Shown one piece after another: positions 34,363 to 43,223 of a stretch of 64,000 bases of DNA. Numbering within the stretch: the first letter of the stretch is position 1; every line of letters starts with the position of its first letter. The position numbers were made by a program, and so were the translations under genes. The notes under the pieces are model-generated. The model did not search any database. It was not told where the DNA came from and saw nothing but the letters and a program-made list of their open reading frames with translations. Source of the DNA: Paenibacillus faecis (GTDB lineage: Bacteria > Bacillota > Bacilli > Paenibacillales > Paenibacillaceae); contig NZ_VSDO01000002.1 in the NCBI RefSeq assembly GCF_008084145.1, positions 1,116,001 to 1,180,000 on the forward strand, given 5' to 3'.

Positions 34363-37300
34363 ATGAGTAAACCAGGCTTGGAATCTTTAATAAAAGAACG
34401 AATATTGATCCTTGATGGAGCGATGGGAACCATGATCCAGCAAGTGGACCTCAAACCTGAAGATTTTGGAGGAGAGGAACTGGACGGTTGTAATGAAATA
34501 TTGGTGCTTACCCGTCCGGATGTCATACAAACGATTCATGAACAGTATTTGGAAGCAGGAGCCGATCTGATCGAAACGAACACGTTCGGCGCCACTTCCG
34601 TCGTACTTGCTGAATATGATTTACAGGATCGTGCCCGTGAGATTAATTTGGCGGCCGCACGCCTGGCTATCGCCGCGGCCGAGAAATACAGCACCCCGGA
34701 CAAGCCGCGATATGTCGTTGGTGCGATCGGTCCGACGACGAAGACGTTGTCGGTAACCGGCGGCGTTACTTTCGATGAATTAACGGCCAGCTACCAGGAA
34801 CAAGCCGTCGCTTTGATCGACGCTGGGGTCGACGCGTTGATGCTGGAAACGTCGCAGGACACCCTGAACGTTAAAGCGGGGAGTATCGGGATAAAGCAGG
34901 CTTACGAGGCGACAGGCAAAAAACTGCCGCTGATGATCTCGGGAACGATTGAGCCGATGGGAACGACGCTGGCGGGCCAGAATATCGAGTCCTTCTATAT
35001 TTCCCTGGAACATTTAAAACCGATATCGGTCGGGCTCAACTGCGCAACGGGTCCGGAATTTATGCGGGATCATATCCGCACGCTTGCGGAAATGGCCAAG
35101 GCGGGGGTCAGCTGCCACCCGAATGCCGGACTTCCGGATGAAAACGGAAACTACCATGAGTCGCCGGATTCGCTTGCCCAGAAGATGGCCGCTTTTGCGG
35201 AACAGGGCTGGCTCAATATCGCCGGCGGCTGCTGCGGGACGACACCGGCCCACATCGCGGCCCTTGCGGACAAAATGTCGCATTATCGTCCCCGCGATAT
35301 CGAAGGGAGCCATCCGCCGGCGATTTCCGGGATTGAACCGGTCTATATCGAGTCGGCGAACCGGCCGTATATGGTCGGGGAGAGAACGAATGTTCTCGGT
35401 TCACGCAAGTTTAAGCGTTTGATCGTGGAAGGAAAATATGAGGAAGCGTCGGAAATCGCGCGTGCCCAGGTCAAAAACGGGGCACAGGTGATCGACGTTT
35501 GCGTGCAGGACCCCGACCGTGACGAAGCCGAGGATATCAAGTTGTTCCTGGAGCTGGTCGTCAAAAAGGTCAAAGTGCCGCTGATGATCGATACGACGGA
35601 TCCGAAAGTGCTTGATTTGGCGCTCAGTTACTGCCAAGGCAAATCGATTATTAACTCCATTAACCTTGAAGACGGCGAGGAGAAGTTTGAAAAGGTGACT
35701 CCGCTGATTCATAAATATGGAGCCGCCGTCGTCGTAGGGACGATCGATGAGCGGGGTCAGGCGATCACGCGCGAAGACAAGTTGGAGGTGGCGAAACGGT
35801 CGCACGATCTGCTCGTGAACAAATACGGGCTGAATCCCGAGGATTTGATCTTCGACCCGCTTGTGTTCCCGGTCGGCACCGGCGATGAGCAATATATCGG
35901 TTCGGCTAAAGAGACGATCGAAGGGATTCGTCTGATTAAAGAGGCGCTGCCATTGTGCCATACGGTGCTTGGCGTCAGCAACGTGTCCTTCGGCCTGCCG
36001 GAAGCCGGACGCGAGGTCCTTAACTCCGTATTTTTATATGAATGCACCAAAGCAGGGCTGGACTACGCGATCGTAAACACCGAAAAGGTGGAACGCTATG
36101 CCTCCATTCCGGAAGAAGAGCGGCGGCTGGCCGAAGAGCTGATTTACAACACGAACGACGAGACCTTGGCCGCATTCGTCGCGGCTTTCCGCAACAAGAA
36201 AGTGGTGAAGCAGGAAAAAGCCGTGCATCTATCGCTGGAGGAACGTCTGGCTTCCTACGTCGTGGAAGGAACGAAAGACGGGTTGATTCCGGACCTGGAA
36301 GAAGCGCTGAAAAAATACAGTGCGCTCGAGATCATCAACGGACCGTTGATGGCGGGGATGGAAGAGGTCGGCCGCCTGTTCAACAACAACGAGCTCATCG
36401 TAGCCGAGGTGCTGCAAAGCGCGGAGGTTATGAAAGCCTCGGTCGCGTTCCTGGAGCCGTTCATGGAAAAGAACGAATCCTCCGTTAAGGGTAAAATTTT
36501 GCTGGCAACGGTAAAAGGCGATGTTCATGATATCGGAAAAAATCTGGTGGAGATCATTCTGTCCAATAACGGTTACCACATCGTGAATTTGGGTATAAAA
36601 GTACCACCGGAACGTATTATTGAAGCTTGCAGGGAAGAGCTTCCGGACGCGGTAGGTTTGTCGGGTTTGCTGGTGAAATCGGCGCAGCAAATGGTGACCA
36701 CCGCCCAGGACTTACGCAATGCGGGGATCGATGTCCCGATTCTCGTCGGCGGGGCGGCTTTAACCCGTAAATTTACCAGAACCCGGATTCGTCCGGAGTA
36801 CAACGGGCTGGTGGTGTACGCCAAAGATGCGATGGACGGGCTGGATCTGGCCAATAAGCTGATGGATCCGTCGCACCGTGAAGAAATCCGGAAGGATATC
36901 GAGGCTGAAAAAGATGCCGATGCCAAAGCCGTTCCTGCGGCACCGCTTCCGGAATTAAGCCGGGCCGTCCGCTCGAATATCTCGACCGATGCTCCTGTGT
37001 TTATTCCGCCGGACCTGGACCGGCATGTGCTGCGGGATTATCCGATCAATCATATTATTCCGTACATTAATATGCAGATGCTGCTCGGACATCACCTGGG
37101 TCTGCGCGGTTCGGTGGAGCAATTGCTCGCCCAAGGGGACGAAAAGGCCGTTCAGCTTAAAAAAACGGTGGATGAAATTTTGCGGGATGCCGCCGGTAAA
37201 GGAATTATCCGGGCTCAGGCGATGTATCGTTTCTTTCCGGCCCAATCGTCGGGGAACGATATTATCATCTACGATCCCGCGGATAATACCCGCGTTCTCA

Positions 37301-37800
37301 AAACGTTCACATTCCCAAGGCAGCGGGTCGAACCTTTTCTCTGTCTTTCCGACTTCCTAAAATCGGTAGACAGCGGTATGATGGACTATGTCGGGTTCCT
37401 TGTGGTCACGGCCGGCCAGGGAGTGAGGGAGCTTTCGGAAGAGTGGAAAGCCAAGGGGGATTACCTGCGTTCGCATGCCCTTCAGTCGGTGGCGCTGGAA
37501 ACCGCCGAAGCTTTGGCGGAACGCGTGCATCATATCATGCGCGATATCTGGGGCTTCCCGGATCCGCCGGAAATGACGATGAAGCAGCGCCATGGCGCGA
37601 GATACCAAGGGATTCGCGTATCTTACGGATACCCGGCCTGCCCGGATCTCGAGTATCAGCAGCCGCTGTTTGAATTAATGAAGCCCGAAGATATCGGGAT
37701 TCAATTGACGGAAGGCTTTATGATGGAGCCGGAAGCGTCGGTGTCGGCGATGGTATTCGCCCATCCGCAGGCCCAGTATTTTAACGTAGATAAAGCTTAA
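34363..37800 (+). CDS. metH: Cobalamin-dependent methionine synthase MetH
   Basis: Moves a methyl group from methyltetrahydrofolate through cobalamin to homocysteine. 1145 residues with all four modules: homocysteine/zinc domain 1-310 (GLNCATG at about 225 and GGCCGTT at about 288 give the Cys ligands), pterin domain about 340-600, B12 cap and binding domain about 640-870 with DVHDIGK (cobalt His) at about 720, and the AdoMet reactivation domain about 930-1140 with RVSYGYPACPD. GGGAGGG precedes the ATG. I looked for an S-box riboswitch in the 190-base leader and saw none. A terminator follows. Confidence 0.97.
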   Translation: MSKPGLESLIKERILILDGAMGTMIQQVDLKPEDFGGEELDGCNEILVLTRPDVIQTIHEQYLEAGADLIETNTFGATSVVLAEYDLQDRAREINLAAARLAIAAAEKYSTPDKPRYVVGAIGPTTKTLSVTGGVTFDELTASYQEQAVALIDAGVDALMLETSQDTLNVKAGSIGIKQAYEATGKKLPLMISGTIEPMGTTLAGQNIESFYISLEHLKPISVGLNCATGPEFMRDHIRTLAEMAKAGVSCHPNAGLPDENGNYHESPDSLAQKMAAFAEQGWLNIAGGCCGTTPAHIAALADKMSHYRPRDIEGSHPPAISGIEPVYIESANRPYMVGERTNVLGSRKFKRLIVEGKYEEASEIARAQVKNGAQVIDVCVQDPDRDEAEDIKLFLELVVKKVKVPLMIDTTDPKVLDLALSYCQGKSIINSINLEDGEEKFEKVTPLIHKYGAAVVVGTIDERGQAITREDKLEVAKRSHDLLVNKYGLNPEDLIFDPLVFPVGTGDEQYIGSAKETIEGIRLIKEALPLCHTVLGVSNVSFGLPEAGREVLNSVFLYECTKAGLDYAIVNTEKVERYASIPEEERRLAEELIYNTNDETLAAFVAAFRNKKVVKQEKAVHLSLEERLASYVVEGTKDGLIPDLEEALKKYSALEIINGPLMAGMEEVGRLFNNNELIVAEVLQSAEVMKASVAFLEPFMEKNESSVKGKILLATVKGDVHDIGKNLVEIILSNNGYHIVNLGIKVPPERIIEACREELPDAVGLSGLLVKSAQQMVTTAQDLRNAGIDVPILVGGAALTRKFTRTRIRPEYNGLVVYAKDAMDGLDLANKLMDPSHREEIRKDIEAEKDADAKAVPAAPLPELSRAVRSNISTDAPVFIPPDLDRHVLRDYPINHIIPYINMQMLLGHHLGLRGSVEQLLAQGDEKAVQLKKTVDEILRDAAGKGIIRAQAMYRFFPAQSSGNDIIIYDPADNTRVLKTFTFPRQRVEPFLCLSDFLKSVDSGMMDYVGFLVVTAGQGVRELSEEWKAKGDYLRSHALQSVALETAEALAERVHHIMRDIWGFPDPPEMTMKQRHGARYQGIRVSYGYPACPDLEYQQPLFELMKPEDIGIQLTEGFMMEPEASVSAMVFAHPQAQYFNVDKA

Positions 37801-37814
37801 CTTACTCCAGTCTG

Positions 37815-37843
37815 CAAACCCTCCGAGCTTTCGGAGGGTTTTG
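37815..37843 (+). terminator. Terminator of metH
   Basis: AACCCTCCGA and TCGGAGGGTT pair in a tight hairpin followed by TTTT. Confidence 0.9.
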
Positions 37844-37922
37844 GCGATTGAAACGAAAGAACGCCATACCATGTCAGGGCTGGGGAAACCGACGGATTAG
37901 CGTCCGGATAGGAGGTAATGCG

Positions 37923-38855
37923 ATGGAGTTGTATTTTTTGGGAACGAATGCCGGAGTACCTTCGCTGGAAAGAAACGTAACTTCGCTTGCGCTTCGGTTG
38001 CTGGACGAGCGGCGATCTTTCTGGCTGTTTGACTGCGGAGAGGGGACGCAGCATCAAATTCTCCGCTCTCCTTTAAAGCTGAGCAAGCTGGAGTGTATAT
38101 TTATCACCCATTTGCACGGTGACCATCTCTTTGGGCTGCCCGGTTTGTTGTCCAGCCGCGCTTATCAAGGCGGGGATACGCCTTTAAAGCTTTATGGCCC
38201 GCCGGGTTTGAAACAATTTGTTCAAATGGCGCTTGATCTAAGCGAATCGCGAATTAATTACAAGCTGGAGATTTTGGAGCATGAAGGCGGACGGATATTT
38301 GAGGACGAAACGTTCCGTGTGGAAGCCGCAAAGCTGGATCACCGGATACCGAGTTACGGCTACCGGGTGACCGAGAAGGATCTTCCCGGCAAACTGGATA
38401 TCGACCTTCTCAGAAGGCACGGGATCGAGCCAGGCCCCTTGTTCGGGAAATTGAAGAAAGGCGAAAGCGTGACTACGCCGGAAGGCCGCATCGTACATCC
38501 TGCGGAGGTGCTCGGGAGCCCCAAGCCGGGAAGAGTCGTCACGATCTTAGGTGATACACGCCCTTGTCCGGCTGTGGTACCTTTGGCGGAAGGGGCGGAT
38601 GCGCTCGTTCACGAGGCGACGTTTATGCATGATCTGGCCGAAACGGCGTTCACCTATCATCACAGCACGGCGAGACAAGCTGCGGAGGCGGCCAGACAAG
38701 CCGGGGTGAAAAGCCTGTACCTGACCCACTTCAGTTCGCGCTATAAATACGAGGATCAGCTTCAGCAACTACAGCGGGAGGCGCAGGCGGTGTTTCCGAA
38801 TGCGCATCTTGCCAGGGAACATGAATTGTACCCGGTCAAAAGAGGCGGGGAATAG
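37923..38855 (+). CDS. rnz: Ribonuclease Z
   Basis: Endonuclease that trims the 3' trailer of tRNA precursors. 310 residues, the short single-domain tRNase Z. Metallo-beta-lactamase motif THLHGDHLFGLPG with the zinc ligands, the flexible-arm region, GDTRPC and THFSSRY with the last His are all present. The ATG at 37923 follows AGGAGGTAATGCG; a longer frame from 37848 has no support. Confidence 0.96.
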   Translation: MELYFLGTNAGVPSLERNVTSLALRLLDERRSFWLFDCGEGTQHQILRSPLKLSKLECIFITHLHGDHLFGLPGLLSSRAYQGGDTPLKLYGPPGLKQFVQMALDLSESRINYKLEILEHEGGRIFEDETFRVEAAKLDHRIPSYGYRVTEKDLPGKLDIDLLRRHGIEPGPLFGKLKKGESVTTPEGRIVHPAEVLGSPKPGRVVTILGDTRPCPAVVPLAEGADALVHEATFMHDLAETAFTYHHSTARQAAEAARQAGVKSLYLTHFSSRYKYEDQLQQLQREAQAVFPNAHLAREHELYPVKRGGE

Positions 38856-39074
38856 GAAATCGCGGCCGATTTATTTTCCGGGAAAGCGCAGGAAATGACA
38901 GGCCCTTGCAAACTTTGATAGCGCCAAAGCCTTGATATCAGGGCTTCTTCGATCCCGTTCGACGTTAGACGGCAAGGCGCGCGGCGCATTTGACAGAAAA
39001 CTTTCCGGGTGCGTCCGGGAAATTTGCTTGGGGCTCGGGTTTATTTGTACAATGGATACAAGTAGGTGAGGAAA

Positions 39075-39881
39075 ATGAATGTAGCCAAGCCGGCCTGGAA
39101 GGCCTATTTGATCGACTTGGATGGAACTTTATATCACGGCAGCCGTATGATACCTCAGGCTGACCGGCTTATCTCCGAACTGAGGGATCTGGGGATTCCC
39201 TATTTGTTTGTCACCAACAACTCCTCCCGGACTCCCGGTGAAGTGGCCGAGCATCTTCAGGCGATGGGGATTCCGGCTCGGAGTGAAGAGGTTTGCACCT
39301 CGGCGGTCGCCGCGGCGGAATATATTGCGGACCGCCACCCGGGCTGCAGGGTGGCTCCCATCGGGGAGGCCGGTCTGCTTACGGCGCTTCGGGACTCTGG
39401 CCTTGAACTGGTGGAGGAACGTCCGGACTATGTTGTCCAGGGAATCGCCCGGAATTTTACATATGAAACATTGACGCAAGCGGCCCGCTGGATTCGAAGT
39501 GGAGCCGGATATATCCTGACGAATCCGGATCTGCTGCTCCCCTCCCAGGAGGGTCTGATGCCCGGGGCGGGTACGATAGCCGCTGCGATCCAGGCCGCTT
39601 CAGGGGTGGAGCCGGTCGTGATCGGGAAACCGTCGGGCATATTGATGAAGCATGCGATCGATAAACTCGGTCTTCGCCATGAAGAAGTGGCGGTGATCGG
39701 GGACAATATGATGACGGATATTTCGGCGGGCGCTCATGCGGGCTGCGGGACGATATTGACTTTGACGGGCGTCACGAATTCGGAAAATCTCGAGGGTTAT
39801 TTGGAAGCCTCAGGAGTCCGTCCGGATCTGATCTGCCGGGATTTGAATGAAGTGCGCAGGCTGATCGGCGGCTCTTCATAG
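39075..39881 (+). CDS. HAD-IIA phosphatase, NagD/AraL/YutF-like
   Basis: 268-residue phosphatase with a C2-type cap. Motif I LIDLDGTLYHG, motif II VTNNSSRTPGE, motif III GKPSGILMKHAIDKLG and motif IV GDNMMTDISAG. It matches the Bacillales p-nitrophenylphosphatase group (YutF-like), which acts on small sugar phosphates and nucleotides without a fixed substrate known here. The ATG at 39075 follows TAGGTGAGG. Confidence 0.88.
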   Translation: MNVAKPAWKAYLIDLDGTLYHGSRMIPQADRLISELRDLGIPYLFVTNNSSRTPGEVAEHLQAMGIPARSEEVCTSAVAAAEYIADRHPGCRVAPIGEAGLLTALRDSGLELVEERPDYVVQGIARNFTYETLTQAARWIRSGAGYILTNPDLLLPSQEGLMPGAGTIAAAIQAASGVEPVVIGKPSGILMKHAIDKLGLRHEEVAVIGDNMMTDISAGAHAGCGTILTLTGVTNSENLEGYLEASGVRPDLICRDLNEVRRLIGGSS

Positions 39882-39916
39882 ATATTTTACATCGTGAATG
39901 AAAGGGAAGATGTGTT

Positions 39917-40735
39917 GTGCCGGAATTGCCGGAAATGGAAAATTATCGAATTCAGCTCTCCAAACATATTTTGGACCTTAAAATATCTAATGTGGTCGTT
40001 AACCGGGAGAAATCGCTCAACCTGCCTCAAGGAAGCTTTATTGAAGAACTCCTAGGCAGACAGGTTATTTTTATTGAACGGAGAGCCAAGCATTTGCTGT
40101 TTCACCTGGACAACGGACGCCGCCTGCTGCTTCATTTGATGCTGGGCGGGCTGCTTTACTTGGGATCGGGCGAAGACCGTCCGGAGCGGAACACGCAGGT
40201 CGAGATCACGTTCGGCGATGATTTGACGCTTTATTTTATCGGGTTAAGACTCGGTTATTTGCATCTGCTCAGCGCAAAAGAAGCGGAGGAAGCATTGTCG
40301 CATCTTGGTCCCGAACCGTTGGGGCGTAAAATGAACGAAGCGGTCTTTGCCGAACTTTTGCGGAAACGCCGGGGCAGCCTGAAAACTGTCCTGGTCAATC
40401 AGGAAGTGATCGCGGGGATCGGCAATTGTTATGCGGACGAGATTGCTTTTGCGGCGGGGATCCGACCATCGGCCAAAGTGCAGAATTTGAGCGAGACCGA
40501 AATATCCGCCGTTTACAAAGCCATGCTTGAGGTCTTGACGGAGATGACGGAAGCCGGCGGGTATATGGAGCTTCCTTTGACGAAGAACGATACGCTGACG
40601 GGGGGAGCCAACGAGCTGTGTCGGGTGTACGACCGGGAAGGGGAAAACTGCCCGCGCTGCGGCGACGCTATCGTGAAGACCGAATTGAACGGACGTAAAG
40701 TTTTTTACAGTCCGGGCTGTCAGTATGATCGCTAA
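39917..40735 (+). CDS. Fpg/Nei-family DNA glycosylase with altered zinc finger
   Basis: Base-excision repair glycosylase/AP lyase. After Met removal the catalytic Pro and Glu lead the protein (PELPEMENYR). Lys is present in RRAKHLLFHL, and the helix-two-turn-helix in GIGNCYADEIAFAAGI. 272 residues is normal. The C-terminal zinc finger has CPRC but then YSPGC where YCxxC is expected, so the third Cys is Ser; another Cys 12-16 residues upstream (ELCRVY) might substitute. GTG 39917 is the start. It overlaps the AP-endonuclease gene by 11 bases, a logical pair for one repair pathway. Confidence 0.85.
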   Translation: MPELPEMENYRIQLSKHILDLKISNVVVNREKSLNLPQGSFIEELLGRQVIFIERRAKHLLFHLDNGRRLLLHLMLGGLLYLGSGEDRPERNTQVEITFGDDLTLYFIGLRLGYLHLLSAKEAEEALSHLGPEPLGRKMNEAVFAELLRKRRGSLKTVLVNQEVIAGIGNCYADEIAFAAGIRPSAKVQNLSETEISAVYKAMLEVLTEMTEAGGYMELPLTKNDTLTGGANELCRVYDREGENCPRCGDAIVKTELNGRKVFYSPGCQYDR

Positions 40736-41579
40736 GGTTAAAGTAGGCGGGCACCTAAGCATCCGGGGCGGCTTTTACGGCGCCGCGGAGGCCGCATACC
40801 GCATGGGAGCGGGAGCTTTTCAGTATTTTCCCAAAAATCCGCGAAGTTTAACCGTCAAGAAGTTTGACGAGAGGGATGCGGAGCGCTGCCGGAAGTTTTG
40901 TCAAAATCATGACATTTTATCCATAGCGCATACGCCTTATCCGAGCAATCTCGCGGTGAGTGCCGCATCCCAGGCGGAACAGTTCGACAGAACGGTGAAA
41001 TCGCTGCGCAACGATCTGGAAATCGCGGAAGCTTGCGGGTCTGTGGGAATTGTTGTACATTTTGGAATATATAAGGAGAGAAACCCCTTACAAGGCTACC
41101 AAAATATTATACAATGTATTAATGAAGTGCTTCGGGATTGGCAGGGACAGTCCAGACTGCTGATTGAAAACCAGGCCGGCGATCATGGAGACATGGGAAT
41201 GACGGTGGAGGAGCTCGTGCAGATTCGCAAGCTGTCCGACCATCCCGAGCGCATCGGCTTTTGCCTGGACACTTGCCATGCATTCGCCTCAGGCATGTGG
41301 ACCGGAGAACAGGATGACACGTTCGCGGCGAAAGCGGAGGAACTGGGGTTTTGGGACGCGTTGGCCGCGGTCCATTTCAATGACTCCAAATACCCCGCGC
41401 TGTCCCGGAAAGATCGCCATGCCAGGGTGGGGCAGGGATATATCGGGGAGAACGGCTTCCGCAGACTGCTTAAGTACAGCCCGGTGAAGGAGAAGCCGTT
41501 GATCCTGGAGAGTGAAGCCGGAAGCGACGGCACTTATAGAGAAGATATGGACCGGATCAGGCGTTGGGTGGAAAGCTAG
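40725..41579 (+). CDS. Endonuclease IV-type AP endonuclease (Nfo-like TIM barrel)
   Basis: Cleaves DNA at abasic sites, finishing what the adjacent glycosylase begins. 284 residues, zinc-dependent TIM barrel. Ligand motifs seen: AHTPYPSN, VVHFG, LIENQAGDHG, CLDTCHAFASG, AVHFNDSK, DRHARVGQGYIG and LESEAGSDG. It starts at an ATG within the last codons of the Fpg-like gene, so translation is coupled. It may also be a UV-damage or related branch, but all Nfo ligands look intact. Confidence 0.92.
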   Translation: MIAKVKVGGHLSIRGGFYGAAEAAYRMGAGAFQYFPKNPRSLTVKKFDERDAERCRKFCQNHDILSIAHTPYPSNLAVSAASQAEQFDRTVKSLRNDLEIAEACGSVGIVVHFGIYKERNPLQGYQNIIQCINEVLRDWQGQSRLLIENQAGDHGDMGMTVEELVQIRKLSDHPERIGFCLDTCHAFASGMWTGEQDDTFAAKAEELGFWDALAAVHFNDSKYPALSRKDRHARVGQGYIGENGFRRLLKYSPVKEKPLILESEAGSDGTYREDMDRIRRWVES

Positions 41580-41609
41580 TCTGAAATACCGCGGAAAGGA
41601 AGAACGACT

Positions 41610-41960
41610 GTGATTCATGTGTATATGGACGACTTTCGACGTTGTCCCGAAGGATTTACTTTAGCCAGATCCGTGGATGAGTGTCTGGAGCTGCTGAGGA
41701 TGGCGGAAGTGGACATCTTGTCGCTGGACTACGATATGGGACCGGGAGAGAAAACCGGCTCCGAAGCGGCAGCCGCGATCGCGCGGGAGGGGCTGTACGC
41801 TCGTGAAATTTACCTCCATACCTCGAGCATGTACGGAAAGAAGAGTATGTACGAGATTTTGTACCAAAATAAGCCTGAGCATGTCATTTTGCATAACGGG
41901 CCGATTCCGTTCGAACGGTTGGAGGAAATTGAACGAACAGCGGGAGGTCGCAAGCGTTGA
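41610..41960 (+). CDS. cREC receiver-like protein (cyclic-phosphate processing receiver family)
   Basis: 116 residues matching the cREC/cyclic-phosphate-processing receiver domain group, receiver-like folds with a MDD at the start (MIHVYMDDFRRCPEGF), DILSLDYDMGPGEKTG in the phosphoacceptor region and EIYLHTSSMYG. Receiver-type Asp residues are kept, unlike in ordinary pseudo-receivers. Proteins of this group are predicted to act on nucleotides or RNA with cyclic phosphates; the activity is not proven. GTG 41610 is preceded by AAAGGAAG. It overlaps the RlmM-like gene by 4 bases. Confidence 0.7.
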   Translation: MIHVYMDDFRRCPEGFTLARSVDECLELLRMAEVDILSLDYDMGPGEKTGSEAAAAIAREGLYAREIYLHTSSMYGKKSMYEILYQNKPEHVILHNGPIPFERLEEIERTAGGRKR

Positions 41961-43048
41961 ACAACGAGATTGAGCGGGGAACCGCTACGGAATCGGAATC
42001 AGAATCGGAATCCGTAACAAGATGGGTATGTACGGCCAACCATGGTTTTGCTCCATACGCGCAGGAAGAGCTCCGCAGACAATTCGGGTCCGTCAAAAGC
42101 ACCATGCTGGTGCCAGGGGAGATTTTCGTCGCGTCGTTGCAAGCTGAACCGCAGCGGGTGGTAGAATCTTTGCGCGTGAAAGAGCCCGTGTTTCTGCGCC
42201 ATCTGTTCGAGGTGCAATGGGAATGGCCAAACAGGGAGGAGGCATCTTCCGCGGACATTGAGCATGCGCTGGCGGAACTTTCCGGCTTTTTGCGGGGGGA
42301 TGCCCGGCTGCATGGAACCAAGGTTGCGATCCAGACCCGTAAATCGGAGCAAGCGGTCTGGGCGAACAGCGCCGCCGAACTAAAGGAGGCGCTTCAGGCG
42401 CGATTGGACGGCATCGATGCGGAAATCGTCGTCAGGGAGGCGGATTGGGTTATTTCCGTATTTGCCTCCAAGGATCGGATGATGGCCGGCATCAGCGCGC
42501 CGGCGGACAATTTATCCGACTGGAATGGCGGTGCGATCCGGTTTCAGCGGGAGGAAGGGCAAATTTCCCGGGCGAAGTTCAAGCTGCTTGAGGCCGAGTC
42601 GATCTTCGGCATTGACTTTGCCTCTTTCCGGGAAGCGTTAGACATCGGAGCCGCACCGGGAGGATGGACTTCTTTCCTGCTGGAGCGGGGGATGAAGGTG
42701 ACCGCGGTCGATCCGGCCAAACTTCATCCCGATGTGCTCCGCAATCCGCTGCTTACGCATTTGCGCAAGAATGCGAACAGTGTTAAATTTCGCGAGAACC
42801 AATTCGATCTCCTCGTTTGTGACATGAGCTGGAATCCGAAGCTGACCGCGAAACTGGTTACGGAGCTGCTCTATGCCCTTGCACCGGGGGGAACAGCGAT
42901 CGTGACCGTAAAACTGCTGAGCAAGAAGCCGATGGCGCTTATTCACGAGATCATGGAAACCTTTGAAGCGGCCCGGCTTCAGATTCAGCGGGCCAAGCAG
43001 TTGTTCCACAACCGCGATGAGATCACCTTATATATGATTAAATATTAA
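41957..43048 (+). CDS. RlmM-like 23S rRNA methyltransferase
   Basis: 363 residues combining an N-terminal THUMP-like region (about 20-180) and a C-terminal SAM methyltransferase of the FtsJ/RlmM type: LDIGAAPGGWTSFLLERG, then VCDMSWNPK and VTVKLLSKK. RlmM 2'-O-methylates 23S rRNA C2498 in E. coli. The start includes a Glu-Ser repeat (ESESESES) from a GAATCG-type hexamer tract at about 41990-42018. It begins in the stop of the cREC gene. An unlikely alternative is a related 2'-O-methyltransferase with another target. Confidence 0.85.
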   Translation: MNNEIERGTATESESESESVTRWVCTANHGFAPYAQEELRRQFGSVKSTMLVPGEIFVASLQAEPQRVVESLRVKEPVFLRHLFEVQWEWPNREEASSADIEHALAELSGFLRGDARLHGTKVAIQTRKSEQAVWANSAAELKEALQARLDGIDAEIVVREADWVISVFASKDRMMAGISAPADNLSDWNGGAIRFQREEGQISRAKFKLLEAESIFGIDFASFREALDIGAAPGGWTSFLLERGMKVTAVDPAKLHPDVLRNPLLTHLRKNANSVKFRENQFDLLVCDMSWNPKLTAKLVTELLYALAPGGTAIVTVKLLSKKPMALIHEIMETFEAARLQIQRAKQLFHNRDEITLYMIKY

Positions 43049-43079
43049 TGAGATTAATTAATTTGAGGCAAAAAAGCAC

Positions 43080-43109
43080 TTTACAAGTCGGGACCTTTTG
43101 GTCTATACT
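43080..43109 (+). promoter_or_regulatory. Candidate sigma-A promoter for the Tad-like operon
   Basis: -35 TTTACA (43080-43085), 18-base spacer, -10 TATACT (43104-43109). It lies after the RlmM-like gene and 115 bases before the kinase start; the terminator-like hairpin at 43144 falls between. Confidence 0.6.
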
Positions 43110-43143
43110 TGTTCCAAAATTATACAAATTTGACGTTTGGGAA

Positions 43144-43198
43144 AGCATCCCTTGTCCGTTCGGTCTTCTAAAGATCGGTGCGGAACAGGGGATGCTTT
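43144..43198 (+). terminator. Terminator-like hairpin in the leader of the Tad-like operon
   Basis: AGCATCCC-TTGTCCG pairs with CGGAACA-GGGGATGC around a 20-base loop and runs into six T residues. It lies downstream of the candidate promoter and ends 25 bases before the TTG start of the kinase gene. It may end RlmM-gene transcripts or act as an attenuator; both are inference. Confidence 0.7.
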
Positions 43199-43223
43199 TT
43201 TGCGTCAGAAGGGAGGGAGAGAC

